This document shows positions 25,768 through 34,267 of a stretch of 64,000 nt of DNA, piece after piece. A program made the translations under genes and the position numbers. Origin of the DNA: Georgenia thermotolerans (lineage in GTDB: Bacteria > Actinomycetota > Actinomycetes > Actinomycetales > Actinomycetaceae); assembly GCF_009193185.1 (NCBI RefSeq), contig NZ_VUKF01000003.1:62001-126000 (forward strand), written 5' to 3'. Under the pieces are notes generated by a model. That model had not been told where the DNA came from, ran no database searches, and saw nothing but the letters and a program-made list of their open reading frames with translations. Positions within the stretch are counted from its first letter, which is position 1. The number at the start of each line of letters is the position of its first letter.

Positions 25768-26670
25768 ATGACGGACTACGGGCACGACCTGCTCTTCGGG
25801 TCGTTCATCACCCCGACCAACGCCGCGCCGCAGCGGGCAGTCGAGCTGGCCCAGCTCAGCGAGCGGGCGGGCCTGGACCTGGTCACCTTCCAGGACCACC
25901 CCTACCAGCCCGCGTTCCTCGACACCTGGACCCTGCTCGGCTACGTCGCGGCGCGCACCGAGCGCATCCGCCTGGCCGGCAACGTCCTCAACCTCCCGCT
26001 GCGCCCGCCGGCCGTACTCGCCCGCGCCGCCGCGAGCCTCGACCGGCTCAGCGGCGGGCGCCTGGAGCTCGGCCTCGGGGCCGGCGGCTTCTGGGACGCC
26101 ATCGCCGCGATGGGCGGGCGGCGGCTCACGCCGGGGCAGAGCGTCGACGCCCTGAGCGAGGCCATCGACGTCATCCGCGGCATCTGGGACACCAGCACCC
26201 GCGACCGCCTCGTCCTCGACGGGACGTACTACCGGGTCGACGGCGCCAAGCGCGGCCCGGCCCCCGCCCACGACATCGGCATCTGGCTCGGCGCCTACAA
26301 GCCCCGCATGCTGCGCCTGACCGGCGCCAAGGCCGACGGGTGGCTCCCCTCGCTGCCCTACCTCGCCGGCCTGCAGGACCTCGCCCGCGGCAACGCCGTC
26401 ATCGACGACGCCGCCGCGGCCGCCGGGCGCGACCCGCGCGCGGTGCGCCGGCTCCTCAACGTCGGCGGGACCACCAAGGACGGCCACCGGCTGTTGGCCG
26501 GCGCGCCGGCGCAGTGGGTCGAGCCGCTGGCCGCGCTCACCCTCGAGCACGGCGTCAGCGGGTTCATCCTCATGGGCGACGACCCCGGAGTGGTCGAGGT
26601 GTTCGGCCAGGAGGTCGCGCCCGCGGTGCGCGAGCTCGTCGCCGCCGAGCGCGCCGCCGCGGCCCGCTGA
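25768..26670 (+). CDS. LLM-class (luciferase-like) flavin/F420-dependent oxidoreductase
   Basis: 300 residues. TIM-barrel luciferase-like motifs are present: GLDLVTFQDHPYQP, RTERIRLAGNVLNLPLRPPAVLARAAASLD and SGGRLELGLGAGGFWDA. It closely resembles the N-terminal domain of the next protein, both starting with a YGH motif, so the pair arose by tandem duplication. Members use F420 or FMN for hydride transfer or monooxygenation. It lies 11 nt upstream of the fused gene. Confidence 0.9.
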   Translation: MTDYGHDLLFGSFITPTNAAPQRAVELAQLSERAGLDLVTFQDHPYQPAFLDTWTLLGYVAARTERIRLAGNVLNLPLRPPAVLARAAASLDRLSGGRLELGLGAGGFWDAIAAMGGRRLTPGQSVDALSEAIDVIRGIWDTSTRDRLVLDGTYYRVDGAKRGPAPAHDIGIWLGAYKPRMLRLTGAKADGWLPSLPYLAGLQDLARGNAVIDDAAAAAGRDPRAVRRLLNVGGTTKDGHRLLAGAPAQWVEPLAALTLEHGVSGFILMGDDPGVVEVFGQEVAPAVRELVAAERAAAAR

Positions 26671-26681
26671 GGGCGGCGTCC

Positions 26682-28916
26682 ATGGACTACGGCCACCCGC
26701 TGCACCTCGGCGTCACCCTCGCCCCGACCACCGACGCCGCGGGCGCCGTCGCCCTCGCCCGTCGGGCCGAGGCGCTCGGGCTCGACCTCGTGACCGTCCC
26801 CGACCACCCGGACCAGCCGCAGCACGACGCCTGGACCCTCCTGAGCTGGGTGGCCGCGGCGACCGAGCGCATCCACCTCGCGCCGACCGCCCTCGACGTG
26901 CCCGCGCGGCCCGCTGCGGTGGTCGGCCGCGCGGCGGCCAGCCTCGACCTGCTCTCGGGCGGCCGTCTCGACCTCGGCCTGGGCACCGGCACGCCCGAGT
27001 CGCGGGCGGCCGCCGGCGCGCCCGAGCTGGACCCGGGGGAGTCGGTCGACGCGCTGCGCGAGGCCATCGCCGTCGTGCGCGGCATCTGGGCCGCCGGGGA
27101 TCCGCCGCTGACCCTGGGCGGCGAGCACTACCAGGTGGCCGGCGCCGAGCGCGGTCCGGCACCCGCGCACCACATCCCCGTCTGGGTCGGCGGCGACGCC
27201 CACCGGCTGCTCCGCCTGGTCGGGCGCACCGCCGACGGCTGGCTCGTGCCGCCCGGCGCCGACGCGGTGCGGACCCTGCGCCGCGGCAACCGGGTCGTCG
27301 ACGAGACCGCCGCGGCGGCCGGGCGCGACCCGCGCGAGATCCGCCGGCTCCTCACGATCTCCGGCGAGGGGCTCGCGGGCCCGGCCGCCCGATGGGTGGA
27401 GGAGCTGCTGCCGCTGGTCCTCGACGACGGCGCCGGCACGATCCTGCTCGCCACGGACGACCCCGCCGCCCTGGAGCTCTTCGCCGCCGAGGTCGCCCCG
27501 GCCCTGCGCGAGGCGGTCGCCGCCGAGCGCGCCGCCCGCGGCGTGCGGGTGGGCACCGTGCCCAGCGCCCTCGTGCGCGCCCGGCGCCGCCCGGGCATCG
27601 CCTACGACGACCTGCCCGCGGCGCTGCGGGAGGCGGCCGTCGAGCCGGGTGATGCCCGCTACCCCACCGTCCGCTCGGGCTACATGCGCGCCGGCGCCCC
27701 GGGCCTGGTGCTCCAGGTCCGCACTCCGCAGGAGGTCGCGGCGGCGCTGGCGTTCGCCCGCACCCAGCCCGTGCCGCTGTCGGTGCGCAGCGGCGGGCAC
27801 GGCATCAGCGGCCGCTCCACCAACGACGGCGGCATCGTCATCGACCTCTCCCGCATGGACGCGATCGACGTCGTCGACGCCGGCGCCCGGCTCGTGCGCG
27901 TGGAGGCCGGCGCCCGCTGGGGCGAGGTCGCGGCGGCGCTGCGCCCGCACGGCTGGGCCATCAGCTCCGGCGACTACGGCGGCGTGGGCGTCGGCGGCCT
28001 GGCCACCGCCGGCGGCATCGGGTTCCTCGGCCGCGAGCACGGGCTGACCATCGACCACGTGCGCGCCGCCGAGGTGGTCCTCGCCGACGGGTCCCTCGTG
28101 CGGGCCAGCGCGACCGAGCACCCGGACCTGTTCTGGGCCGTGCGCGGCGCCGGCTTCGCCGTCGGCGTCGTCACCGCCGTCGAGTTCGAGGCCGACGCGG
28201 TCGGCGACGTCGGCTTCGCCCAGCTGGTCTTCGACGCGACCGACACCGCGGGGTTCCTCGCGCGGTGGGGCGCCGCCGTCGAGGCCGCCCCGCGCGACGT
28301 CACGAGCTTCCTCATCATGGGCGCTCCGCGCGGCGGCCGGCTGCTCGCCCAGACCATGACGGTGGTCGACTCCGACGACCCCGACACCATCCTCGCCCGG
28401 CTCCAGCCCTTCGCCGCCCTCGCCCCGCTGGTCGGCCAGCAGGTCCAGCTGGTGCCCTACGCCGCGGTGGTCAGCCCGCCCGAGGCGCTGCACGCGGGCC
28501 AGGGGGAGCCGGTGACCCGCTCGGGCCTGCTCGAGCACGTCACCGCGGACTTCGCCGCCGATGCCGCGCGGCTCCTGCGCAGCGGGGAGTCCTACTTCTT
28601 CCAGATCCGGGCCATGGGCGGGGCCATCGGCGACGTCGATCCCGACGCGACGGCGTTCGCGCACCGGTCGGCCAACTTCTCCGTCGTCGCGTTCGGGGCC
28701 GACCGGGACCGGCTCGATGCGATCTGGGACGGCATGCAGCGCCACTTCTCCGGGATCTATGTCAGCTTCGAGACCGACCGGCGCCCCGAGCGGGTGCTCG
28801 AGGCGTACCCGCCCCGCACGCTGGAGCGGCTGCGGGAGGTCAAGCGGCGGTACGACCCGGGCAACGTGTTCCGGGACAACCTCGCCATCGCGGCCGAGGC
28901 GGCGCCGGTACCCTGA
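26682..28916 (+). CDS. Fusion protein: LLM-class oxidoreductase + berberine-bridge-type FAD oxidase
   Basis: 744 residues in one uninterrupted frame from the ATG at 26682. Residues about 1-285 form a luciferase-like domain (LDLVTVPDHPDQP, SGGRLDLGLGTGTPESRAA). Residues about 300-744 form a BBE/6-hydroxynicotine-oxidase-like domain. It has the PCMH FAD-binding motif PLSVRSGGHGISGRS with H373 in the place of the covalent flavin His. It also has GGLATAGGIGFLGREHGL and a C-terminal VKRRYDPGNVFRDN. The Cys that makes the second flavin bond in bicovalent members is absent. The two activities suggest sequential F420/flavin-linked reduction and O2-linked oxidation of one compound (inference). Neighbours are a paralogous LLM protein and a VOC protein. 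Confidence 0.88.
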   Translation: MDYGHPLHLGVTLAPTTDAAGAVALARRAEALGLDLVTVPDHPDQPQHDAWTLLSWVAAATERIHLAPTALDVPARPAAVVGRAAASLDLLSGGRLDLGLGTGTPESRAAAGAPELDPGESVDALREAIAVVRGIWAAGDPPLTLGGEHYQVAGAERGPAPAHHIPVWVGGDAHRLLRLVGRTADGWLVPPGADAVRTLRRGNRVVDETAAAAGRDPREIRRLLTISGEGLAGPAARWVEELLPLVLDDGAGTILLATDDPAALELFAAEVAPALREAVAAERAARGVRVGTVPSALVRARRRPGIAYDDLPAALREAAVEPGDARYPTVRSGYMRAGAPGLVLQVRTPQEVAAALAFARTQPVPLSVRSGGHGISGRSTNDGGIVIDLSRMDAIDVVDAGARLVRVEAGARWGEVAAALRPHGWAISSGDYGGVGVGGLATAGGIGFLGREHGLTIDHVRAAEVVLADGSLVRASATEHPDLFWAVRGAGFAVGVVTAVEFEADAVGDVGFAQLVFDATDTAGFLARWGAAVEAAPRDVTSFLIMGAPRGGRLLAQTMTVVDSDDPDTILARLQPFAALAPLVGQQVQLVPYAAVVSPPEALHAGQGEPVTRSGLLEHVTADFAADAARLLRSGESYFFQIRAMGGAIGDVDPDATAFAHRSANFSVVAFGADRDRLDAIWDGMQRHFSGIYVSFETDRRPERVLEAYPPRTLERLREVKRRYDPGNVFRDNLAIAAEAAPVP

Positions 28917-28919
28917 CGC

Positions 28920-29291
28920 ATGGCCCTCATCACGCACCTGCAGGTTGTCTCCGTCCCGGTCAGCGACCAGGACCGGGCCAAGGCGTTCTACGTCGACACC
29001 CTCGGCTTCGAGCTGCGCCGGGACAACCCCATGGGGCCCGGCCAGCGCTGGGTCGAGGTCGCCCCGCCCGGGGCCGCGACCTCGCTCACGCTCGTGACCT
29101 GGTTCCCCACCATGCCGCCCGGCAGCCTCAAGGGGCTAGTGCTGGCCACCGACGACGTCGACCGCGCCGTCGCCGAGCTGCACGAGCGGGGCGTGGAGTT
29201 CCTCGACCCGCTGACCGACGCGCCCTGGGGCCGGTGGGCCACCTTCGACGACCCGGACGGCAACGGCTGGGTGCTGCAGCAGAGCCGGTAG
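28920..29291 (+). CDS. VOC family (glyoxalase-fold) protein
   Basis: 123 residues. Begins THLQVVSVPVSDQDRAKAFY and VDTLGFELRRDNPMGPGQRW, ends WGRWATFDDPDGNGWVLQQS, the pattern of glyoxalase-like proteins annotated as lyases or bleomycin-resistance-like. Its ATG lies 3 nt after the stop of the fused oxidoreductase gene, so the two are probably translated together. Confidence 0.86.
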   Translation: MALITHLQVVSVPVSDQDRAKAFYVDTLGFELRRDNPMGPGQRWVEVAPPGAATSLTLVTWFPTMPPGSLKGLVLATDDVDRAVAELHERGVEFLDPLTDAPWGRWATFDDPDGNGWVLQQSR

Positions 29292-29396
29292 CACTGGGGG
29301 TTGTCGAGCGGGCAGCGTCCTGCCAGCCTGCAGGTGGCCGGCAGCGCAGCCCGCCGGGCTGCTGCTGACCCGTCGACGGCGAAGGGAAGGTGGCTC

Positions 29397-29795
29397 ATGG
29401 CCGACATCACCCTGGAGCAGGCGCAGCGTGTCGTCGAGGCGGCGCTCGCGGACGCGCGCGAGCGGGGGACGGCCATGAACGTGGCCGTGGTCGACGCCGG
29501 CACGAACCTCAAGGCGTTCGGCCGGATGGACGGCGCCTGGCTCGGCAGCATCGACATCGCCATCAGGAAGGCCCGCACCGCCCGGTTCTTCGACATGCCG
29601 ACCGGCGACCTCGGCCAGCTCTCGCAGCCGGGTGGCTCGCTGTTCAACATCGAGGTCTCCAACGGCGGGCTCATCACCTTCCCGGGCGGTCTGCCGCTGG
29701 AGGTCGACGGTGAGGTGGTCGGGGCGATCGGCGTCAGCGGAAGCACCGTGGAGAACGACCACGCCGTGGCGAGCGCCGGGGTCCGAGCGCTGTAG
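29397..29795 (+). CDS. GlcG/HbpS family heme-binding-like protein
   Basis: 132 residues from the ATG at 29397, preceded by GAAGGGAAGG. The fold is indicated by [49 protein letters not shown], and the C-terminal [20 protein letters not shown]. Family members bind heme or corrinoids, or accompany glycolate oxidase and aromatic pathways. No signal peptide is seen, so it is cytoplasmic. A GlcD-type oxidase gene follows after the tRNA, although not in one operon. Confidence 0.87.
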   Translation: MADITLEQAQRVVEAALADARERGTAMNVAVVDAGTNLKAFGRMDGAWLGSIDIAIRKARTARFFDMPTGDLGQLSQPGGSLFNIEVSNGGLITFPGGLPLEVDGEVVGAIGVSGSTVENDHAVASAGVRAL

Positions 29796-29939
29796 CCGCG
29801 CTCCCCACCAGCCCCGGACAGCGCTGCATGTATCAGCCCTGACCTGAGTGGTGGTCGCCCGATGCCGGCCGAGTGTGACGAACGGCTCGGGCCTCGACCG
29901 CCCGTTCGCCGCGTCCATGCCGTAACCTGGAGAAGCCGA

Positions 29940-30013
29940 CGCGGGGTGGAGCAGCTCGGTAGCTCGCCGGGCTCATAACCCGGAGGTCGCAGGTTCAAAT
30001 CCTGCCCCCGCTA
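29940..30013 (+). tRNA. Initiator tRNA-Met (CAT anticodon)
   Basis: A 74-nt cloverleaf. The acceptor arm CGCGGGG/CCCCGCT has the unpaired position 1 typical of initiators. The anticodon CAT is at 29974-29976. The anticodon stem ends in three G-C pairs (GGG/CCC), the mark of fMet tRNA. The T-arm is GCAGG-TTCAAAT-CCTGC. CCA is not encoded (ACA follows). A 15-bp hairpin begins 14 nt downstream. Confidence 0.95.
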
Positions 30014-30026
30014 CAAAGCAGTGAAC

Positions 30027-30059
30027 GAGAGCCCCGGACCCGATGGGTCCGGGGCTCTC
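30027..30059 (+). terminator. Terminator of the initiator tRNA
   Basis: GAGAGCCCCGGACCC pairs perfectly with GGGTCCGGGGCTCTC (15 bp) around a 3-nt loop GAT. It lies 13 nt after the tRNA. Confidence 0.85.
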
Positions 30060-30110
30060 GTGGTCTCCGGGGCCCGCTCGTCGGTGTCGCGTTGGATGCG
30101 ACGTGGCCGC

Positions 30111-30290
30111 TCAGGCCCGCTTCGGCAGCCGCAGCGTGAAGGTGGTGTGCCTCTCCGGGCCGAGGGTGAGCCGCCCCCGAGGCTCTGGGCGAGGTCACGG
30201 GTGACGGCGAGCCCGATGCCCGCCCCCGGGCTGCCCTTGCGCGAGACGCCGCGGGCGAAGATGTCCTGCCCGGTGCGTCGTGGCCCGGCG
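30111..30290 (-). pseudogene. C-terminal fragment of a sensor histidine kinase (ATPase domain), frameshifted
   Basis: On the minus strand one frame reads DIFARGVSRKGSPGAGIGLA and then VTRDLAQSLGG, an unmistakable G1/G2-box region of a histidine kinase ATPase domain. After LGG the homology jumps to another frame and ends LTLGPERHTTFTLRLPKRA with a stop at 30111. The upstream kinase region is missing or unrecognisable. The fragment lies directly downstream of the tRNA hairpin, a common place for leftovers of insertion or deletion. No response regulator gene is nearby. Confidence 0.65.
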
Positions 30291-30443
30291 TCGGCGTTCC
30301 GGCGCAGAGGGCCGTCTCACCCTGAGAGTCACCGGTCTGCCGTCATCATCCGTCGTGGCACCGTCTGGGCCGGAGCACGAGACGGTGCGAGGCCCGCGCC
30401 CTCCGCACCGCGGGCCGCACGAACGACGAGGAGGTCGCCCGCG
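30291..30443. other. Gene-free stretch between kinase debris and the GlcD-type gene
   Basis: With the pseudogene and the tRNA terminator this completes a 430-nt stretch without an intact gene. Nothing recognisable is seen except GAGGAGG at the end, which serves as ribosome binding site for the gene at 30444. Confidence 0.5.
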
Positions 30444-31868
30444 ATGACAAGGACCCTGGACACCGAGAGCACGGACGCCGCGACCGTCGTCTCCGCGCTG
30501 CTCGCCGGGCTGCCGGGGCGGGTGCAGACCGCGGCGGCGGTGCTGGAGCAGTACCGGCGTGACCGGTCCGGTCAGGTCAGCGAGGGCCTGCCGCTCGCCG
30601 TCGTCGAGGCGTCGTCGGTGGAGGACGTCCAGGAGACTTGCCGGATCGCCAGCGCCCACGGCGTACCGGTGGTGACGCGCGGCGCGGGGACCGGCCTGGC
30701 CGGCGGTGGCATCGCCGGCCCCGGCGAGATCGTGCTGTCCACCCGCGCCATGGACCGGCTCCTGCGCGTGTCCCCGCAGAACCGCCTGGCGGTGGTCGAG
30801 CCGGGCATCCTCAACGCCGAGCTCAACACCCGGCTGGCGGAGCACGGCCTGTGGTGGGCGCCCGACCCGGCCAGCCGGGAGATCTCCACCGTGGGCGGCA
30901 ACATCGCCACGAACGCCGGCGGCCTGCTGTGCGCGAAGTACGGGGTCACCCGGGAGTCGGTCCTCTCGCTCAAGGTCGTCCTGGCCGACGGCCGCCTGAT
31001 CAAGGTCGGCCACGACACCGTCAAGGGGGTCACCGGCCTGGACCTGTGCGCGCTGATGATCGGCTGGGAGGGCACGCTCGGGGTCATCGTCGAGTGCGCG
31101 CTCCGGCTGCGCCCGATCGTGCGCGGCCCGGTCGCGACGATCGGCGCGTTCTTCCCCTCCGTCGAGCAGGCCGCGGCGGCCGCCTCCGCCGTGGTCACCG
31201 CCGGCTGGACGCCGGCCGTGATGGAGCTGATGGACCGCCGCACGCTGGAGTGCGTGGGCCGCTACACCGGCCAGGACCTCCTCGCGCGCGGCGACGCCCT
31301 GCTGGTGGTGCAGGTCGACGGCGCGGGGGCGCTCACCGAGGCCGACGCCGTGCACGACCTCGTCATGGTCGCGGGCGGGGACGCGGAGCTGACCACCGAT
31401 CCCGTGGAGAGCGCCCGCTGGATGGACCTGCGCCGGCAGGCCTTCCCGGCCATCGAGAGCCTGGGGACGCTGCTCGTGGAGGACGTCGCCGTCCCGCTGG
31501 ACCGGATGAGCGACATGTTCGCCCACGTGCGGGGCCTGGAGGAGCGCTACGGCGTCATCATCCCCACCGCCTGTCACGCCGGCGACGGCAACCTGCACCC
31601 CACCTTCGCCTTCCGGGGCGAGACGGTCCCGGACGAGATCTGGCAGGCGGCCGGGGAGGTGTTCCGGTACGCGCTCGAGCTCGGCGGCACCCTCTCCGGC
31701 GAGCACGGCATCGGGCTGCTCAAGCGCCGCTGGCTCGGCGACGAGCTCGGCGAGGACCAGCTCGACCTGCAGCGCCAGATCAAGGCCGTCTTCGACCCCG
31801 CCGGGCTGCTCAACCCCGGCAAGGTCTTCCCCGACGGCGACGGGCGCCGCCGGCACGCCCCTTCCTGA
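30444..31868 (+). CDS. FAD-binding oxidase, GlcD/D-lactate dehydrogenase family
   Basis: 474 residues from the ATG at 30444, 9 nt after GAGGAGG. The PCMH FAD-binding domain covers about residues 40-215 (VPVVTRGAGTGLAGGGIAGPG, STVGGNIATNAGGL, HDTVKGVTGLDL). The FAD-oxidase C domain has CHAGDGNLHP and ends GEHGIGLLKRRWL and LLNPGKVFPDG. This family oxidises 2-hydroxy acids such as glycolate or D-lactate, passing electrons to a quinone or a partner Fe-S protein. No GlcE/GlcF partner is adjacent, so it probably acts alone. Confidence 0.9.
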   Translation: MTRTLDTESTDAATVVSALLAGLPGRVQTAAAVLEQYRRDRSGQVSEGLPLAVVEASSVEDVQETCRIASAHGVPVVTRGAGTGLAGGGIAGPGEIVLSTRAMDRLLRVSPQNRLAVVEPGILNAELNTRLAEHGLWWAPDPASREISTVGGNIATNAGGLLCAKYGVTRESVLSLKVVLADGRLIKVGHDTVKGVTGLDLCALMIGWEGTLGVIVECALRLRPIVRGPVATIGAFFPSVEQAAAAASAVVTAGWTPAVMELMDRRTLECVGRYTGQDLLARGDALLVVQVDGAGALTEADAVHDLVMVAGGDAELTTDPVESARWMDLRRQAFPAIESLGTLLVEDVAVPLDRMSDMFAHVRGLEERYGVIIPTACHAGDGNLHPTFAFRGETVPDEIWQAAGEVFRYALELGGTLSGEHGIGLLKRRWLGDELGEDQLDLQRQIKAVFDPAGLLNPGKVFPDGDGRRRHAPS

Positions 31869-31903
31869 CGGCGAGGTGCTGACGGCGGAGCCCGCCCCTG
31901 GCC

Positions 31904-32332
31904 TCAGGGACGGGCCAGGCCGGGCCGCACGCGCAGCGACCGGAGCAGGTGCGCCGCGGCGTAGGCGACGCAGAGCTCCAGGGCGATGAGCAGCAGCATC
32001 GACATGGCACCGGATCCTGCCTCGGGGTGGAGGTCCGCGGCCACCGGAGCCGCGTGGCGGTGCCCGCCGTGGGCGTGGCCCGGCAGCCCCGTCACGAGCG
32101 CCAGGTGGACGAGCGCCATGGCGGCCGATGCGCCGATGAGCATCCGGAGCGCGCCCGCCTGGCCCCCGCGCCAGAGCGCCACGGTGCAGGGGAGGCACAT
32201 CAGCGCCATGGCCACCATCGCCGGCGCCAGGAGCCCGTCGTGCCGCATCGTGACGGCCATCCCGATGTGGGCGACGACGGCGAGCGCGCTGCCCAGCGCC
32301 ACCGCCCGGCACCCCAGCCTCCAGAGGACCAT
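31904..32332 (-). CDS. Small membrane protein of unknown function
   Basis: 142 residues from the ATG at 32332; the frame stays open upstream but that part looks like random sequence. Four hydrophobic segments are visible (about residues 5-25, 35-52, 62-85 and 112-130). A His-rich loop GHAHGGHRHAAP lies between the third and fourth. The His cluster could bind copper or another metal, but no family was recognised. It is convergent with the GlcD-type gene. Confidence 0.55.
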   Translation of the reverse strand: MVLWRLGCRAVALGSALAVVAHIGMAVTMRHDGLLAPAMVAMALMCLPCTVALWRGGQAGALRMLIGASAAMALVHLALVTGLPGHAHGGHRHAAPVAADLHPEAGSGAMSMLLLIALELCVAYAAAHLLRSLRVRPGLARP

Positions 32333-32641
32333 GACGGCCACCCAACACGCCCCGTCGCCCGCGGGTCTTGCCGATGGGTGCGCCGTCCTTGACGGTGGGC
32401 GCACGCCGACGCGAGGTGTGCCTGCGCTCACAGACAAGCACACGGCACTGGCGGACAAGACCGCCCGCCTCGGTCTCGGTCATGGTTGGCGCTACGACCC
32501 GGCAGTGTGGCTGCGACACGTGGCGACGTGAGCCACGGCCGAGCTGGCCCGGCACGACCAGCTCGCGACAGTTGCCAGCGCCTACCGGGCCGCGGGGACC
32601 CTCCTGATCCTTCGACCCCTACCGCGCCGGAAAGAGAACCC
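32333..32641. other. 309-nt gap upstream of the aldehyde dehydrogenase gene
   Basis: No gene, hairpin or clear palindrome was found. GC is somewhat lower around 32420-32500. The last bases (GGAAAGAGAACCC) hold the ribosome binding site of the next gene. The promoter of the amine cluster is probably here. Confidence 0.4.
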
Positions 32642-34075
32642 ATGACCATCCAGAGTCAGACCACCGCGACGCTGTCGTACGCCGACCTGCTCGCCTCCGT
32701 CGTCCCGGCCGAGGGCGGCCGGGAGATCACCGACCCGGCCACCGGGGAGGTCGTGGGCCGGGCGCCGGAGCACACCGCCGCCGACCTCGACGCCGCGGTC
32801 GCGGCCGCCCGCGCCGCCCAGTCCGAGTGGGCCGCGCTCGGGCACGAGCGGCGCTCGGAGTACCTCAACCGCGCCGCGGACGCCGTCGAGGCATCCGCCG
32901 AGGCCCTCGCCGAGCTGCTCTCCCGCGAGCAGGGCAAGCCGCTCAACGGCCCCAACGCCCGCTTCGAGGTCGGCGCGTGCGCGGCCTGGCTGCGCGCCAC
33001 CGCCGCCTTCGAGCTCGAGCCGGAGGTCCTCGTCGACGACGACGGCGGCCGCGCCGAGCTGCACTACCGGCCCCTCGGCGTCGTCGGCGCGATCGGGCCG
33101 TGGAACTGGCCGATGATGATCAGCGTCTGGCAGCTCGCCCCGGCCCTGCGCATGGGCAACACCGTGGTGATGAAGCCCTCGGAGTACACCCCGCTGAGCG
33201 TGCTCGCGCTCGCCCACGTGCTCAACGAGGTGCTGCCCGAGGGCGTCTTGCGCGTCGTCTCCGGCGGGCGCGAGGTGGGCGAGGGGCTCGCCGCCCACCC
33301 GGGCGTGGACAAGATCATGTTCACCGGCTCCACCGCCACCGGCAAGGCGATCATCCGCTCCTCCGCGGACACCGTGAAGCGGCTGACCCTCGAGCTCGGC
33401 GGCAACGACGCCGGCATCGTCCTGCCCGACGCCGACCCGGCGGCCATCGCCCAGGACCTGTTCTGGGGGGCGTTCATCAACACCGGGCAGACCTGCGCGG
33501 CCCTCAAGCGCCTGTACGTCCACGAGGACCTCTACGACGCCGTGTGCCAGGCGCTCACCGCGGTCGCCGCCCAGATGCCGATGGGTGTGGGCCTGGAGGA
33601 GACCAACGTGCTCGGCCCGCTGCAGAACAAGGCCCAGTTCGACATCGTCGCGAACCTCGTCCAGGCCGCGAAGGACGCCGGCGCCCGCATCCTGCTCGGC
33701 GGCGACCCCGACCCCGACCAGCCCGGCTACTTCTACCCCACCACCCTGGTGGCCGACATCGACAACGACAACCCGCTGGTGGCCACCGAGCAGTTCGGCC
33801 CGGCCCTGCCGATCGTGAAGTACTCCACCGTCGAGGAGGCGATCGCGATGGCCAACGCTCTCGACGTCGGCCTCGGCGCCTCCGTCTGGGGCACCGACCT
33901 CGACCAGGCCCGCGCCGTCGCCGCCCGCATCCAGGCCGGCACCGTGTGGATCAACAAGCACGGCGCCGTCGACCCGCGCGTGCCCTTCGGCGGCGCCAAG
34001 CAGTCCGGCTACGGCCTCGAGTTCGGCGTCGAGGGCCTCAAGCACCTCGGCGCCCCCCAGGTCATCAGCTACTAG
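32642..34075 (+). CDS. NAD(P)-dependent aldehyde dehydrogenase
   Basis: 477 residues from the ATG at 32642 with GGAAAGAG upstream. Family motifs are intact: GAIGPWNWPMMISVWQLAPAL, FTGSTATGKAI, the catalytic Glu in LELGGND and the catalytic Cys in NTGQTCAALKR. The C-terminal GTVWINKHGAVDPRVPFGGAKQSGYG is also present. It lies upstream of a copper amine oxidase, so its likely job is to oxidise the aldehyde made from the amine, as FeaB does for phenylacetaldehyde (inference by context). Confidence 0.92.
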   Translation: MTIQSQTTATLSYADLLASVVPAEGGREITDPATGEVVGRAPEHTAADLDAAVAAARAAQSEWAALGHERRSEYLNRAADAVEASAEALAELLSREQGKPLNGPNARFEVGACAAWLRATAAFELEPEVLVDDDGGRAELHYRPLGVVGAIGPWNWPMMISVWQLAPALRMGNTVVMKPSEYTPLSVLALAHVLNEVLPEGVLRVVSGGREVGEGLAAHPGVDKIMFTGSTATGKAIIRSSADTVKRLTLELGGNDAGIVLPDADPAAIAQDLFWGAFINTGQTCAALKRLYVHEDLYDAVCQALTAVAAQMPMGVGLEETNVLGPLQNKAQFDIVANLVQAAKDAGARILLGGDPDPDQPGYFYPTTLVADIDNDNPLVATEQFGPALPIVKYSTVEEAIAMANALDVGLGASVWGTDLDQARAVAARIQAGTVWINKHGAVDPRVPFGGAKQSGYGLEFGVEGLKHLGAPQVISY

Positions 34076-34087
34076 GCCCCGTCACCC

Positions 34088-34121
34088 GCCTGCCGGGCGT
34101 CCCGCGGGACGCCCGGCAGGC
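34088..34121. terminator. Long perfect palindrome, terminator-like, between ALDH and amine oxidase
   Basis: A 34-nt perfect palindrome starts 12 nt after the aldehyde dehydrogenase stop. Its left arm is GCCTGCCGGGCGTCCCG and its right arm the exact complement. It would form a stem of about 15 bp and may end or attenuate transcription before the amine oxidase gene. Confidence 0.65.
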
Positions 34122-34267
34122 AGCGCCCACGCGCCGTCGGCGCGGCGGCGCGCGTCCGCCGTCGTGCACGGCTGCGCCACCAGCCCCACCCCCGGTTCCC
34201 CTCCCTCGAGAACCGCCAGGCCGGACCTCACGCCCGGGCCGGCCACGCCACACCCCCTCGCATAGCA

